Positions 1 through 8,330 of a stretch of 24,414 nt of DNA are shown here, piece after piece (the stretch's first letter is position 1; every line of letters starts with the position of its first letter). The stretch covers positions 1-24,414 of the forward strand of contig CAZMCI010000016.1 of the NCBI GenBank assembly GCA_964564905.1, written 5' to 3'. The stretch comes from B75-G9 sp964564905 (lineage in GTDB: Archaea > Hadarchaeota > Hadarchaeia > Hadarchaeales > Hadarchaeaceae). The notes beneath the pieces are model-generated. The model saw only the letters and a program-made list of their open reading frames with translations. It had not been told where the DNA came from and searched no databases. A program made the position numbers and the translations under genes.

Positions 1-172
1 CCGTGCGGGTCATCGGTTTTCCACAGGCGTGAATTCGGGGTGGCCCCTCCCTACTCGGCAGGCACTTGGGCGGAGGTTCCTTATAAACGGGAAAAGCGGC
101 TTTCATCCCCCGGCTTTCGCAGGGGAACTTCCCGCCGACAGAGTTAAACCCGAAAGGTCAAAACTTGATTTG
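1..172. other. Leading stretch without a supported gene
   Basis: No convincing gene is visible. In plus frame 3 the first 32 bases read V-R-V-I-G-F-P-Q-A then TGA, which could be the tail of a plus-strand gene truncated by the window edge, but ten codons prove nothing. A TATA-like TTATAAAC lies at 81-88. About 25 bases after it is a small foldable stretch (GCGG near 96 with CCGC near 131, enclosing CCCC/GGGG). This might be a short RNA, but I see no diagnostic motif. GTTAAAC at 143-149 lies about 27 bases before the tRNA and is the best candidate for its TATA box. Confidence 0.35.
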
Positions 173-260
173 GGGCCGGTAGTTCAGAGGTGGAACGCTC
201 GCTTCGCATGGAAACCGAAACAGCGAGAGGTCGCGGGTTCGAGTCCCGCCCGGTCCACCA
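173..260 (+). tRNA. tRNA-Ala (anticodon CGC) with a 13-nt intron
   Basis: A full cloverleaf can be folded. Acceptor stem 173-179 pairs with 250-256. D stem GTTC (182-185) pairs with GAAC (193-196). Anticodon stem CTCGC (198-202) pairs with GCGAG (223-227). T stem GCGGG (233-237) and CCCGC (245-249) enclose TTCGAGT. The discriminator is A257 and CCA (258-260) is encoded. The acceptor has G3:U70 (G175 and T254), the known identity element of alanine tRNA, which agrees with anticodon CGC at 205-207. The anticodon loop is 20 nt instead of 7, explained by an intron at 209-221. The mature RNA would be 75 nt including CCA. The gene ends 7 bases before the stop codon of convergent pdxT. Confidence 0.95.
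209..221 (+). other. Archaeal bulge-helix-bulge tRNA intron, position 37/38
   Basis: The 13-nt insert lies between tRNA positions 37 and 38, the canonical archaeal site. The precursor folds as a strict bulge-helix-bulge. TTCG (203-206) pairs with CGAA (216-219) as the four-base-pair central helix. CAT (207-209) and ACA (220-222) are the two three-base bulges. G210-C215 closes a GAAA tetraloop. Cutting after the second base of each bulge releases exactly 209-221. The substrate would be the archaeal tRNA splicing endonuclease EndA, which is not in this window. Confidence 0.93.
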
Positions 261-267
261 TCACAAA

Positions 268-870
268 TTACTTCTTCCTGCACATCCGCAAGAAATACTC
301 GTGAAGTCGCGTGTCTGGCGTGAGTTCCGGATGAAACGCCACCGCGATCATGTTTCGCTGGCGCACTCCCACGATTTTCCCCTGAAACTTGGCCAGAACC
401 TCCACGTTGCTCCACACCTCGCTCACCGCGGGGGCCCTGATGAAAACGCAACGAAACGGTTTTTTCCCGAGCGCTGAGATCTCGAGGTCAACTTCAAAGG
501 ACTCCCGCTGTCTGCCAAAGGCGTTTCTGACTACCGCGATGTCCATGAGTCCCAGCAGGGGCTGCCCGGTTCGAGCCACCTGCTCGTCACCGCGTTTGGC
601 CAGCAGGACCAGACCGGCGCAGGTTCCGAGCACCGGAATCCCACTTTTTGCTAGTTCTTTCACGCGTTCGAACGTTCCGGTGTGCTGCATGAGCTTTCCG
701 ATTGTGGTGCTCTCTCCCCCCGGTATGATGACCCCATCGATCTCCCGGAGCTGAGCTGGTTCGTTGACCCAAATCGTCTCACCGTTTATGTTGAGCTTTT
801 CCATCGCACGCTTCGTCACTTCAAGGTGTTCGCTCACGGCGCCTTGAAGCCCGATTATACCTATTTTCAT
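268..870 (-). CDS. pdxT: Pyridoxal 5'-phosphate synthase glutaminase subunit PdxT
   Basis: This 200-residue class I glutamine amidotransferase hydrolyses glutamine and channels ammonia to the PdxS synthase for de novo vitamin B6 synthesis in the cytoplasm. All family landmarks are present: the N-terminal IGLQGAVSEH block (6-15), the PGGEST oxyanion block (50-55), nucleophile Cys84 in GTCAG, and the catalytic pair His180 and Glu182 in FHPEL near the C-terminus. Length is normal. It is the last gene of the minus-strand block, 43 bases after the ccdA-like gene. AAAAATAAAC at 901-910 (minus) lies about 35 bases before the ATG, so it may also have its own promoter with a roughly 10-nt leader. The partner pdxS is not in the window. 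Confidence 0.97.
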   Translation of the reverse strand: MKIGIIGLQGAVSEHLEVTKRAMEKLNINGETIWVNEPAQLREIDGVIIPGGESTTIGKLMQHTGTFERVKELAKSGIPVLGTCAGLVLLAKRGDEQVARTGQPLLGLMDIAVVRNAFGRQRESFEVDLEISALGKKPFRCVFIRAPAVSEVWSNVEVLAKFQGKIVGVRQRNMIAVAFHPELTPDTRLHEYFLRMCRKK

Positions 871-913
871 CTCAGCACCAGTTTTCAGGTGTTATGTCGG
901 GTTTATTTTTCTG

Positions 914-1609
914 TTATCCCCCAGCCACAAAAGCCATGTACCAGTGTATCAGAATATAGATTCCTGCGAGGATTAAGACCACAGCACTTGCGCCGTGGAT
1001 ATAACGCGATAGCGATCGAAAACGCCGGAGTAACAGCTCCTTGGAAAGGGCTACCGCAACCGAGACCGTGATCATCATGGTTCCCATCCCCACCGCGTAC
1101 ACGAGGAAGATGATCATCCCTAGGAGAAGACCGCCGGAGGAGAGCGCTGAGAGGACGACCATGAGAAAAACCGGAAACACGCAGGCAATCGCTGCAAGTG
1201 CGTAAACGATTCCAAAAAAATAAAATCCAATGTATGTTGCTTTGAGGTGCCCTCGTGGAACAAAGGGTATGTGTACTTGGATGCCGGTCAGCCAGAAGGA
1301 CCCAAGCGCGATTAGAATGGTTCCGACGCCGACCAGTACCCACGGATAAAACGGTTTTATGGTCTCTCCGGCTATGGACACCAGCATGCCGAGCAGGAGG
1401 AATACGGACAGGAACCCGATGGTCGCGGTTCCCCCGAAGGCTATGCCGTTCATCAACCTCTTCGTCGGTGTGGGCAGGTGCTTTTCCTTTTTACCCAAAA
1501 CGTACGAGATGTACGCGGGAAGCATTACATAGGAGCAGGGGTTGAAGAAAGCGATTATCCCTGCCGAGAAGGCCAGACCTACCAGAAACGTGATGGACAT
1601 CGATTTCAC
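914..1609 (-). CDS. CcdA/DsbD-type transmembrane thiol-electron transporter
   Basis: A 231-residue polytopic membrane protein of the CcdA/DsbD transmembrane family, which carries reducing equivalents from cytoplasmic thioredoxin across the membrane to extracytoplasmic thiol proteins. Six hydrophobic segments are visible. The two redox cysteines expected of the family are Cys25 in FFNPCSY (first membrane segment) and Cys143 in AIACVFP (fourth segment), each next to the usual proline. Its start overlaps the stop of the upstream membrane-anchored thioredoxin by 4 bases (ATGA), so the two are translationally coupled, and that thioredoxin is the likely electron acceptor. A role in cytochrome c maturation is possible, but no haem genes are nearby. 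A general extracytoplasmic thiol-reduction role is the safer reading. Confidence 0.9.
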   Translation of the reverse strand: MKSMSITFLVGLAFSAGIIAFFNPCSYVMLPAYISYVLGKKEKHLPTPTKRLMNGIAFGGTATIGFLSVFLLLGMLVSIAGETIKPFYPWVLVGVGTILIALGSFWLTGIQVHIPFVPRGHLKATYIGFYFFGIVYALAAIACVFPVFLMVVLSALSSGGLLLGMIIFLVYAVGMGTMMITVSVAVALSKELLLRRFRSLSRYIHGASAVVLILAGIYILIHWYMAFVAGG

Positions 1610-2214
1610 TCCAGCAGTTTATCTATTTCCGTTGAAAGCTCGGATGAGGAGGTCACACCGGTATTTTTGTATGTGATGAAACCCTCTCCGTCGATGATGT
1701 AGATGGTCGGAATGTAGATCACCCCATATATTGCCCCAACTTCAGGCCCGCTCGCGAAGATCCACTCATCTCCATGGTCTTCCTTGAACTGCAGAATGGT
1801 CTCATCGCTTTCGGTGGGATCAACATCTATGGAGATGATGACCACCTGTTCGGTATTGTAATTTTGGAATATTTCCTTGAGATGGGACATCTCCATTTTA
1901 CAGGGATTACACCAGGCGGCCATGAAATCCAACACGACGATCTTTCCGTGGAGCGCGGTCAGGCTGAAAGTGTTGTCGTTCAGGTCGATGAAATTTGGAG
2001 CCGCCTGACCAACTTCGGTTCCAACGTTCTCTCCTGTCGTGTTGGAGATGGCGAGGCGCCTGATCTCCGATCCAGTATCTTCGCTCTCTGAGAGGTTCAC
2101 CTCTAAAAAGGAAGAGTACAGGAAAACTGCAATTCCGATGATGATCAAGACCATCAGGATAAGTCCTGTGAGGACGTGCCGGACCTTCTTTGGGTTTTCT
2201 TCTTTTTTGCCCAT
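1606..2214 (-). CDS. Membrane-anchored TlpA/ResA-like thioredoxin
   Basis: A 202-residue protein with a basic N-terminus, one membrane anchor (about residues 14-36), a linker and a thioredoxin-fold domain (about 68-202) facing outside. The active site is WCNPC at 101-105. The cis-proline of the fold is in YIPTIY near residue 169. This is the TlpA/ResA/AhpC-TSA layout of an extracytoplasmic thiol-disulfide reductase. It is probably kept reduced by the CcdA-like protein encoded immediately downstream with a 4-base overlap. The ATG at 2214 is supported by an AT-rich TATA-like element at 2240-2253, giving a leader of about 9 nt. The client protein is unknown. Confidence 0.92.
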   Translation of the reverse strand: MGKKEENPKKVRHVLTGLILMVLIIIGIAVFLYSSFLEVNLSESEDTGSEIRRLAISNTTGENVGTEVGQAAPNFIDLNDNTFSLTALHGKIVVLDFMAAWCNPCKMEMSHLKEIFQNYNTEQVVIISIDVDPTESDETILQFKEDHGDEWIFASGPEVGAIYGVIYIPTIYIIDGEGFITYKNTGVTSSSELSTEIDKLLE

Positions 2215-2239
2215 CTAAGTCCGCATCTACGTGGATGAA

Positions 2240-2253
2240 CATTTTTTTTATCA
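2240..2253. promoter_or_regulatory. Shared bidirectional TATA-like element
   Basis: The T-run followed by ATCA lies about 35 bases before both the minus-strand thioredoxin start (2214) and the plus-strand AOR start (2280). Read on either strand, a transcription start 25 bases away would leave a leader of about 9-10 nt. This spacing supports 2280 over the in-frame ATG at 2235, which sits upstream of the T-run. Confidence 0.55.
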
Positions 2254-2279
2254 TTTGCGTTAATAATGACGGGCCACGC

Positions 2280-4091
2280 ATGCTCGGATACGCGGGGAGG
2301 ATACTCAAGGTGGATCTGTCGAGTGGTTCGATCGAATCATGTGAAACGCCTGAAAGACTCGCCAGGGCTTTTATCGGTGGACGTGGCTTGGGCGCGGCTT
2401 TCCTTTACAAGGAAATGCCATCGGGCCTCGATCCGCTTTCAGAGGGCAACGTACTCATCTTCATGACCGGTCCCGCCACCGGACTGCCGATACCGGCGTG
2501 CGCGCGATGGGAGGCCGTGACCAAGTCTCCTCTGACCGGCATGTATCTGTGTTCATCTGCGGGCGGATTTTTCGGTGCGAGGCTCAAATTTGCTGGATTC
2601 GACGGCATCATGCTTAGTGGAAAGTCGAGGAGTCCCGTGTGGTTGGACGTGGCGGACGGAGAAGCCGAACTTCACGACGCAGAGGAGATCTGGGGTTTGA
2701 ATACCGAAGAAACGGAAATTTCGATCCAGAGGGAACTTAGGGATAAACGTGCCAGCGTGGCATCGATCGGTCCGGCCGGGGAGAACTTGGTAAAATTTGC
2801 GAGCGTTCAGGTCGATATGCGTTCCGGCGGTAGAAGCGGTTCCTTGGGTAGAGGCGGGGTCGGAGCCGTGATGGGATCCAAACGGATCAAGGCGATCGCC
2901 GTGCGTGGGCGCGGAAAAATTGAGGTCGCTGATGAAGAGGGCCTGAGTTCGCTCGCCCGGGAACTCAGAAAAGAACTGAAGCTTGATGAGGTCGGCACCC
3001 CGTGGTTGGTGGATGAGATAAACGGAGCGGGGATGTTTCCGACCCATAACTTCCAGCGCGGAACGTTTGAAGGTTCGAAGCGGATAAACGCCAAGGCGAT
3101 GCGCAAATTCGTAAAGCGGCACACGGCATGCCACGCTTGCTCAATTTCCTGTGGAAAGACAACCGTCGTCGTGGGGGGAAGGTACGATGGAAGCATCGTC
3201 GACGGACCGGACTATGAGACGATTTGGAGTTTTGGCCCCCAGTGCGGTGTGGACCAATTCGAGGCGATAGTGTCGGCCAACATGTGGTGCGATCTCTACG
3301 GACTCGATACCATCTCCACGGGTAATGTGATCGGTTTTGCGATGGAGTGTTACGAACGGGGACTCTTATCGGAGAAGGAGACCGGCGGGCTGGAACTGAA
3401 GTTTGGCAACCACGAGGTCGCGGTGGAGCTGGTCAGGAAGATAGCGTTCAGGGAGGGGCTCGGGGACCTGCTGGCGGAGGGGGTGCTTGTGGCCGCCAAG
3501 CGGATAGGGAGGGGAGCAGAATCTTTCGCGATTCAGGTCAAGGGCATGGAACTTCCCGCATACGACCCACGGGGGGCTTGGGGTATGGCCCTTGGGTACG
3601 CCACCGCATGTAGGGGAGGTTGTCACCTGAAAGCTTGGACGATAGGGGACGAGGTATTGGCCCGCAGGTATGAGCGCTTTTCCACAGAAGGGAAGGCCAA
3701 ACTCGTGATGGATTTTCAAAATTTGCGCGCAGTTGAGGATTCGTTTGGCCTGTGTGTCATGGGAAGGAAGGTGATAGGTAAGGAAGAGCTGGTCAGGATC
3801 TGGGCGCTCACGAGCGGGTGGAACGTGAGCGTGAGCGAGCTGATGGGAATTGGCGAGCGAATTTATAATCTGGAACGCTTGCTCGCGGTCAGGGATGGGA
3901 TCTCTCGAGAGGATGATACGCTGCCGCCCAGGATCCTCAGAGACCCGTTGCCGAATCTTGACGGATCCACAATAGGGGAGGAGAACTTTGAGAAAATGCT
4001 GGATGAATATTACGCCCTCAGGGGGTGGGACAGACAGGGGAGGCCCACCCGTGAGAAAACGCAGGAACTGGTCGATCTGCTGGAGGCGTGA
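2280..4091 (+). CDS. Aldehyde:ferredoxin oxidoreductase family protein (tungstopterin enzyme)
   Basis: A 603-residue AOR-family enzyme, expected to oxidise aldehydes to carboxylic acids using a tungsten bis-pterin centre and a 4Fe-4S cluster, passing electrons to ferredoxin in the cytoplasm. Length matches Pyrococcus AOR (about 605). The cluster ligands are in the expected pattern: Cys284, Cys287 and Cys291 (CxxCxxxC in HTACHACSISC) and Cys492 in FGLCVMG. The N-terminal block GYAGRILKVDLSSG and the later DYETIWSFGPQCGVD block are typical. The frame is open from 2190, but homology starts at MLGYAGR and the promoter geometry supports ATG 2280. The substrate cannot be told from sequence. MoaA and MoeA of the pterin pathway are encoded at 15.5-17.7 kb. 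Confidence 0.93.
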   Translation: MLGYAGRILKVDLSSGSIESCETPERLARAFIGGRGLGAAFLYKEMPSGLDPLSEGNVLIFMTGPATGLPIPACARWEAVTKSPLTGMYLCSSAGGFFGARLKFAGFDGIMLSGKSRSPVWLDVADGEAELHDAEEIWGLNTEETEISIQRELRDKRASVASIGPAGENLVKFASVQVDMRSGGRSGSLGRGGVGAVMGSKRIKAIAVRGRGKIEVADEEGLSSLARELRKELKLDEVGTPWLVDEINGAGMFPTHNFQRGTFEGSKRINAKAMRKFVKRHTACHACSISCGKTTVVVGGRYDGSIVDGPDYETIWSFGPQCGVDQFEAIVSANMWCDLYGLDTISTGNVIGFAMECYERGLLSEKETGGLELKFGNHEVAVELVRKIAFREGLGDLLAEGVLVAAKRIGRGAESFAIQVKGMELPAYDPRGAWGMALGYATACRGGCHLKAWTIGDEVLARRYERFSTEGKAKLVMDFQNLRAVEDSFGLCVMGRKVIGKEELVRIWALTSGWNVSVSELMGIGERIYNLERLLAVRDGISREDDTLPPRILRDPLPNLDGSTIGEENFEKMLDEYYALRGWDRQGRPTREKTQELVDLLEA

Positions 4092-4119
4092 GGAGACAAG
4101 TTCAGGACGCAGTTTTTTT

Positions 4120-6372
4120 ATGGATAGGAACAGAGAAGGAGAGGGGTTTTACTTGTCTTCCCCGGCAGGCTTTGAGGTGAAAAGTTCCGGCCCGCTCAGG
4201 GTGGCCGAGTTTGATTGTCATGGATGTGAGGCGCAGAGCACCCTCATGGATGCTAGGTGTCGTAAATGTGTTTTGGGCAGGCTTCGTGTTGAGGAGGAAG
4301 TTGATCAGGTTATCCTCTTAGGGCCCATCACCAAGGTTTACTGTTCGCGTGAATTGTCCAAGCTTGCCAGGAGGATCGCGGTGGCCGAACAGCTCGCGCT
4401 GGATCGCACGCTTTACTCGGAAAAAAATGAGGATAAAAAATCCAGGAGATGCGTTGACGAGCGCATGTCGGCGGTGAGCGAAGCTCTTGACCGCGTCCTC
4501 GTCGATCCCCATGAGCTAAAACCGCTCGACGAAGCGCTCGAGGTAGCAGGAAGGAAGAAGGAGTGTAAAGGGTACGGAGACGAGAACTTCAGAAAGCTCA
4601 TCGGCTCGATAAGGGCCACGCTGCGGAGCATTGGAGTGTTGAAACGTCTCTCTCCGACAAATTACGACGAGGTGTTCGTCTCTCGAGCAAAGCCATTTTT
4701 CGTTGAGGGAGTATGGCATCCTCCTCCCCGCGGTGCAGAACTCGTGGAAAGCTATGATCTCTCAGATGGGCGTGGAAAGGTCCGGATATATGAACAGCCC
4801 GGGAGACCCGTCTTGTTTTATGAACTTAAGCTCCCGGAGTTCGAGATGCCGCTGGAACATCTTAGACTTCTGGACGAGGCGTTCAGGATGGAGATAGAAG
4901 AGGCGCCAGGGCATGCAAAATTCGCGTACTCGTCGCGTATGTACTCGTTTGCCGAGGATTGGTACAACACCCTGCTGCACATGCTCAGAGGGGAGAGGGC
5001 CAAGATATCCACCACAGATCTCAGAAGGATGGCCAGCCTGATGGCCGGATGGCTTACCTACCGGGTCCTGGAACCTCTGAGCCACGATGATCAGATCACA
5101 GACATTTACATCCCTGCCCCTCCAGAGCTTCAACCCATAAGCCTCGAGCATGAGAAGTGGGGAAAGCTGGAAACAGGGATATATCTGACCACACCAGCGT
5201 TGCTTGGGCTTGGGGAGACGCTGGCGTCTCGCCTTGGTGTAGCATTCGATGAGGTTCACCCACAGCTCGATGCTGAGATCCCAGAACTCGGGATGCGTTT
5301 ATTCCTGAGCAGGTATCCGGCGATCTGGTCGCGTAGCGTGGAGATAGCGATTCGCAGACGCCGCTCTAAGCCATGGACCCAGCCGCTCTTCCTTCAACGT
5401 GGAACCCTGAGCCCCCTTGCGAGCTCCGTCCTGGGTAACGTCCTTCGACTTGGCTCAAGCGCCTTCGTGATAGGTGAGATGGGGACGGCAAAGACATCGC
5501 AGGTGGAGACGTACATTCCGGAGATCGGGGTGCAGCACCGCATAGTGGCGTTTCAGGATACGGAAGAGCTGCACATCGAGGATTTCGTGCAGCACGGGTA
5601 CAAGCTGGCTAACGTGAGGGTATCCGACCCGGAGCACCTGGAGCGTCAGGTGAACGCCTTTCTGAGGGGGGGAGCGAGCTACTGGCTGATCACGGAGGTC
5701 CGCGCGGCGGAGGCCGTACGAGCAGCGCTGGGGGCCGCCGCGAGGCAGGGATCTCAACCCGTTGTTGCGAGCTTTCATGCCAGGAGCAAGCGTGAGATGT
5801 TCGACCTGATCGTGCACATAATGGGTCTACATGAAGCCGCGTTCAAGTACATAGATTTTATCGTCAGCACCGCCAGGTTTTCGACCCCCAAAGGCACGGT
5901 AAGGAGGATAGTGGAAGTGGCCGAGGTGCTGAAGGATTGGAAGGAGGAGCCTAGGTACGTGGAGCTGTTCGTCGATGACCGGAAGCGCGATTTCCTCGTA
6001 TCAGAAAAGCTCCTCAGGGGCGATAAAAGGCTCATAAATCGTCTCAACGGAAGCGACCTATCCAAGCTGGATGTCGTGGAGGTCGCGAAGTGCGTTGGAT
6101 TTCTCCAACCCCAGAGGGGGGGCAGCCAGGTGATACCGCGGCTCTGCAAGCGCTTGGCCATGGACGAGGACGAATTCCTCACAGCCATTTTGGCAGAGGC
6201 CCGCATGAAATCCGACCTCCTGATGCTGGCGAAGAGGAGCGGCAATGTGGAGTATCTGGAGTTACCTTTCGTGAGCACCGCCTACAATGCGTTTTTCTCC
6301 TCGGTCAAGCGGAACGCACCCGATTATAAGCAAGTCATGAGGGAGTGGCAGGCTTGGCTGAAAAAACTTTGA
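4120..6372 (+). CDS. Type IV pilus/archaellum-type assembly ATPase (T2SSE/TadA family)
   Basis: A 750-residue secretion ATPase that would power assembly of an archaeal type IV pilus-like filament at the cytoplasmic face. A Cys4 cluster (Cys33, Cys36, Cys47, Cys50) near the N-terminus resembles a zinc ribbon. A long N-terminal domain follows, then the RecA-like motor. Walker A is GEMGTAKT (452-459), with Ala457 where glycine is usual. The Walker B region has Glu526 in LITEVR and the His box is SFH (551-553). The protein is longer than FlaI/ArlI (about 550) because of N- and C-terminal extensions. It follows the AOR gene by 28 bases and overlaps the next gene by 28. Start is uncertain: ATG 4120 lacks a near Shine-Dalgarno, whereas in-frame TTG 4153 has GAGAGGGG before it and a TTTTTTTATG TATA-like run 35 bases upstream. 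Confidence 0.9.
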   Translation: MDRNREGEGFYLSSPAGFEVKSSGPLRVAEFDCHGCEAQSTLMDARCRKCVLGRLRVEEEVDQVILLGPITKVYCSRELSKLARRIAVAEQLALDRTLYSEKNEDKKSRRCVDERMSAVSEALDRVLVDPHELKPLDEALEVAGRKKECKGYGDENFRKLIGSIRATLRSIGVLKRLSPTNYDEVFVSRAKPFFVEGVWHPPPRGAELVESYDLSDGRGKVRIYEQPGRPVLFYELKLPEFEMPLEHLRLLDEAFRMEIEEAPGHAKFAYSSRMYSFAEDWYNTLLHMLRGERAKISTTDLRRMASLMAGWLTYRVLEPLSHDDQITDIYIPAPPELQPISLEHEKWGKLETGIYLTTPALLGLGETLASRLGVAFDEVHPQLDAEIPELGMRLFLSRYPAIWSRSVEIAIRRRRSKPWTQPLFLQRGTLSPLASSVLGNVLRLGSSAFVIGEMGTAKTSQVETYIPEIGVQHRIVAFQDTEELHIEDFVQHGYKLANVRVSDPEHLERQVNAFLRGGASYWLITEVRAAEAVRAALGAAARQGSQPVVASFHARSKREMFDLIVHIMGLHEAAFKYIDFIVSTARFSTPKGTVRRIVEVAEVLKDWKEEPRYVELFVDDRKRDFLVSEKLLRGDKRLINRLNGSDLSKLDVVEVAKCVGFLQPQRGGSQVIPRLCKRLAMDEDEFLTAILAEARMKSDLLMLAKRSGNVEYLELPFVSTAYNAFFSSVKRNAPDYKQVMREWQAWLKKL

Positions 6373-8330
6373 AACCCCTCCCGAAAAGTTTTCCGGTGCC
6401 CAGCGATGTTCGCTCCGCACTGGAGCGAATACTCAGGCCTAGGAAGAAAAATTTTTACGAGAGGTTCTGTTCGGCCGGAGCCCGCATGTTCGGCAGGTTC
6501 ACGAAAAATACGAAGTTGAGCGTTCAAACCCTGAAGGACCTGAAGGACGCCAAGCTCGCGATCGAGCCCAGTGAGTGGGCGGCCGGGATGCTCCTCTCCA
6601 TATTCATTCCGGCCACGTTTGCGGCGCTTCTCTGGCTTCTGCTCGTCTTGGTGGGTGGCGATCCTTTCTCCCTGCTCTACCTGCCCCTCCTTGGGGCCCT
6701 GCTGAGCGCCCTCTCCTTAATGGCTTTTCAGGCTTACCCCTCGTCCCTGGCGGCTTCGCGAAAAACCGATGCCCAGAGCCAGGCGATAACCACGATAATG
6801 TTGCTCAGCTTTTCGCTTTATCATCGTCCCGACCTGCGTGGGGCCACCATTCAGGCTGCGGATTCCAGCGAGGGAAAGCTTGCGGAGGATCTCCAGAAGG
6901 GACTGCTGGATCTCGATGAGCGCAGGCGATACGAGACCGTGCGTCATCTTCTGACCGTGGTCGCAAACGAGTGGGGAGAAATTGACGACAGCACACGTCA
7001 GGCCATCTTCGACCTGCTCCGCTCCACCGGCACCAAGGAGGAGACGATCCGGCTGTCCGACGTGGCGAAAGCCCCGGAGAGGGTGCTCGAGGGGGCAGAC
7101 GAGCAACTCACCCGGAGGCTTAACAGCCTCATGATGCCGACCCTTGCGTTCTTGACCTTCAGCTCACTTGCCATAATAGGGGTCGTGGGGCTCTCCCCGG
7201 TGTTTGGGGTTATAGGGATGCAGTTTGTCGACCTGAGGTTTTTTGTCATGATCGCCGTGTCCTTGGTAGTGGGATTTCTGACGTTCGCACTCTACATGGA
7301 AAAACGTCGTCCCATCACCATTCAGGTGCTGGAGATCCCTCCGGATGATCCGCGACTCCCCCCTCCGGGAAAGGTGAGATTCGGTGGAAAACTGGTGCCG
7401 GCCTGGCTCCCCTCGGTGGTCATATTTGCGGCTTTGGCCTGGCCCGGTGTCCTGTACCTGCTGGGTTTCACGGAGGGCCCGCTTGGGATGGCGGCCATGA
7501 GTTTCACGACGCTCTGGTTCGTGTGGGCGACTGCGGGTGCGGTGGCCGTTTACGGCTATCTCTACACCTCCAAACGCGCGAAGCTTCGAGAGGAGGAGCG
7601 TCGGAAGCTCACCGATTGGGGGAACGCTCTCAACACCATAGGCTCCCGCATGATCGACGGAAAACCGGCACCGCAGGCCATGGAGGAAACGGCCGAGCTG
7701 ATGGAAGGTTCACCGCTCGCGGAGCAACTCAAGAGGACGAGCGCGGTGATGAAACGGTACGGCGTGGACATGCACGAGGCCCTCTTCGGTCGGCGTGCGG
7801 AAAAACGTGTCCACAACACCCTGATCAGGAGCTTTCTCGGGATGATCTCCAGAATCCGGCGTGACAGCGAGGTCGCGGCCGGGCACGCGTGCATGATGGC
7901 GGCCGAGTTTCTCCGCACCCTGCACAGGGTCGAGCGACGCTTTCGGGAGCGCATAGACGAGGCAATGGGAAACCTCTGGCTGGTAGCTGTCGTGCTGATC
8001 CCGGTCGTCTGTGCGATGTCGGTCTGGGTCATGGATTTCATGTCGGGGATGAGGTTCACGATCGCCGCTCAGACCGCCGTGGCAGGGGTGACGGGGATGC
8101 CCTTCCTGCTCGGGGCGATGGAGGCAAACGAGTTGGCGATCCTCCGGTTGGTCATGGGGCTGACCGCGGTAGTACTTGGGGGAATAGTCGCCCGTTACAT
8201 AGCTACCATCCGAGCGGGTCGCGATAAGGTCGAGCTGTGGTCGGCGATTTCAAAGTCCGCCGTCACCTCGGCAATTATATTTACCGTAACGAGCTTTTTA
8301 CTTACGATGATAACTGTGGGAGGTATGTAA
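6345..8330 (+). CDS. TadC/GspF-type pilus platform membrane protein, double domain
   Basis: A 661-residue polytopic protein, the predicted membrane platform partner of the upstream ATPase. A basic cytoplasmic N-terminus (about 1-75) leads into membrane segments in two groups: a first half with segments around 85-125 and 260-320, and a second half around 345-405 and 540-660. Helical cytoplasmic stretches lie between them. This is the tandem T2SSF architecture of archaeal pilus platforms, where bacterial TadB and TadC are separate. The GTG at 6345 overlaps the ATPase by 28 bases. In-frame TTG 6354, with GGGAG upstream, is an alternative. The stop is followed directly by the GTG of the next gene. 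Confidence 0.85.
   Translation: MAGLAEKTLKPLPKSFPVPSDVRSALERILRPRKKNFYERFCSAGARMFGRFTKNTKLSVQTLKDLKDAKLAIEPSEWAAGMLLSIFIPATFAALLWLLLVLVGGDPFSLLYLPLLGALLSALSLMAFQAYPSSLAASRKTDAQSQAITTIMLLSFSLYHRPDLRGATIQAADSSEGKLAEDLQKGLLDLDERRRYETVRHLLTVVANEWGEIDDSTRQAIFDLLRSTGTKEETIRLSDVAKAPERVLEGADEQLTRRLNSLMMPTLAFLTFSSLAIIGVVGLSPVFGVIGMQFVDLRFFVMIAVSLVVGFLTFALYMEKRRPITIQVLEIPPDDPRLPPPGKVRFGGKLVPAWLPSVVIFAALAWPGVLYLLGFTEGPLGMAAMSFTTLWFVWATAGAVAVYGYLYTSKRAKLREEERRKLTDWGNALNTIGSRMIDGKPAPQAMEETAELMEGSPLAEQLKRTSAVMKRYGVDMHEALFGRRAEKRVHNTLIRSFLGMISRIRRDSEVAAGHACMMAAEFLRTLHRVERRFRERIDEAMGNLWLVAVVLIPVVCAMSVWVMDFMSGMRFTIAAQTAVAGVTGMPFLLGAMEANELAILRLVMGLTAVVLGGIVARYIATIRAGRDKVELWSAISKSAVTSAIIFTVTSFLLTMITVGGM

Noticed and set aside
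90..135. CRISPR-like or small-RNA element from GC-rich inverted repeats
   Set aside because: The pairs are short, there is no repeated unit and no spacer pattern anywhere in the window.
29..304. Open frame of 91 codons on the plus strand across the tRNA
   Set aside because: It runs straight through the tRNA-Ala gene and into pdxT, and its translation looks like random GC-rich sequence.
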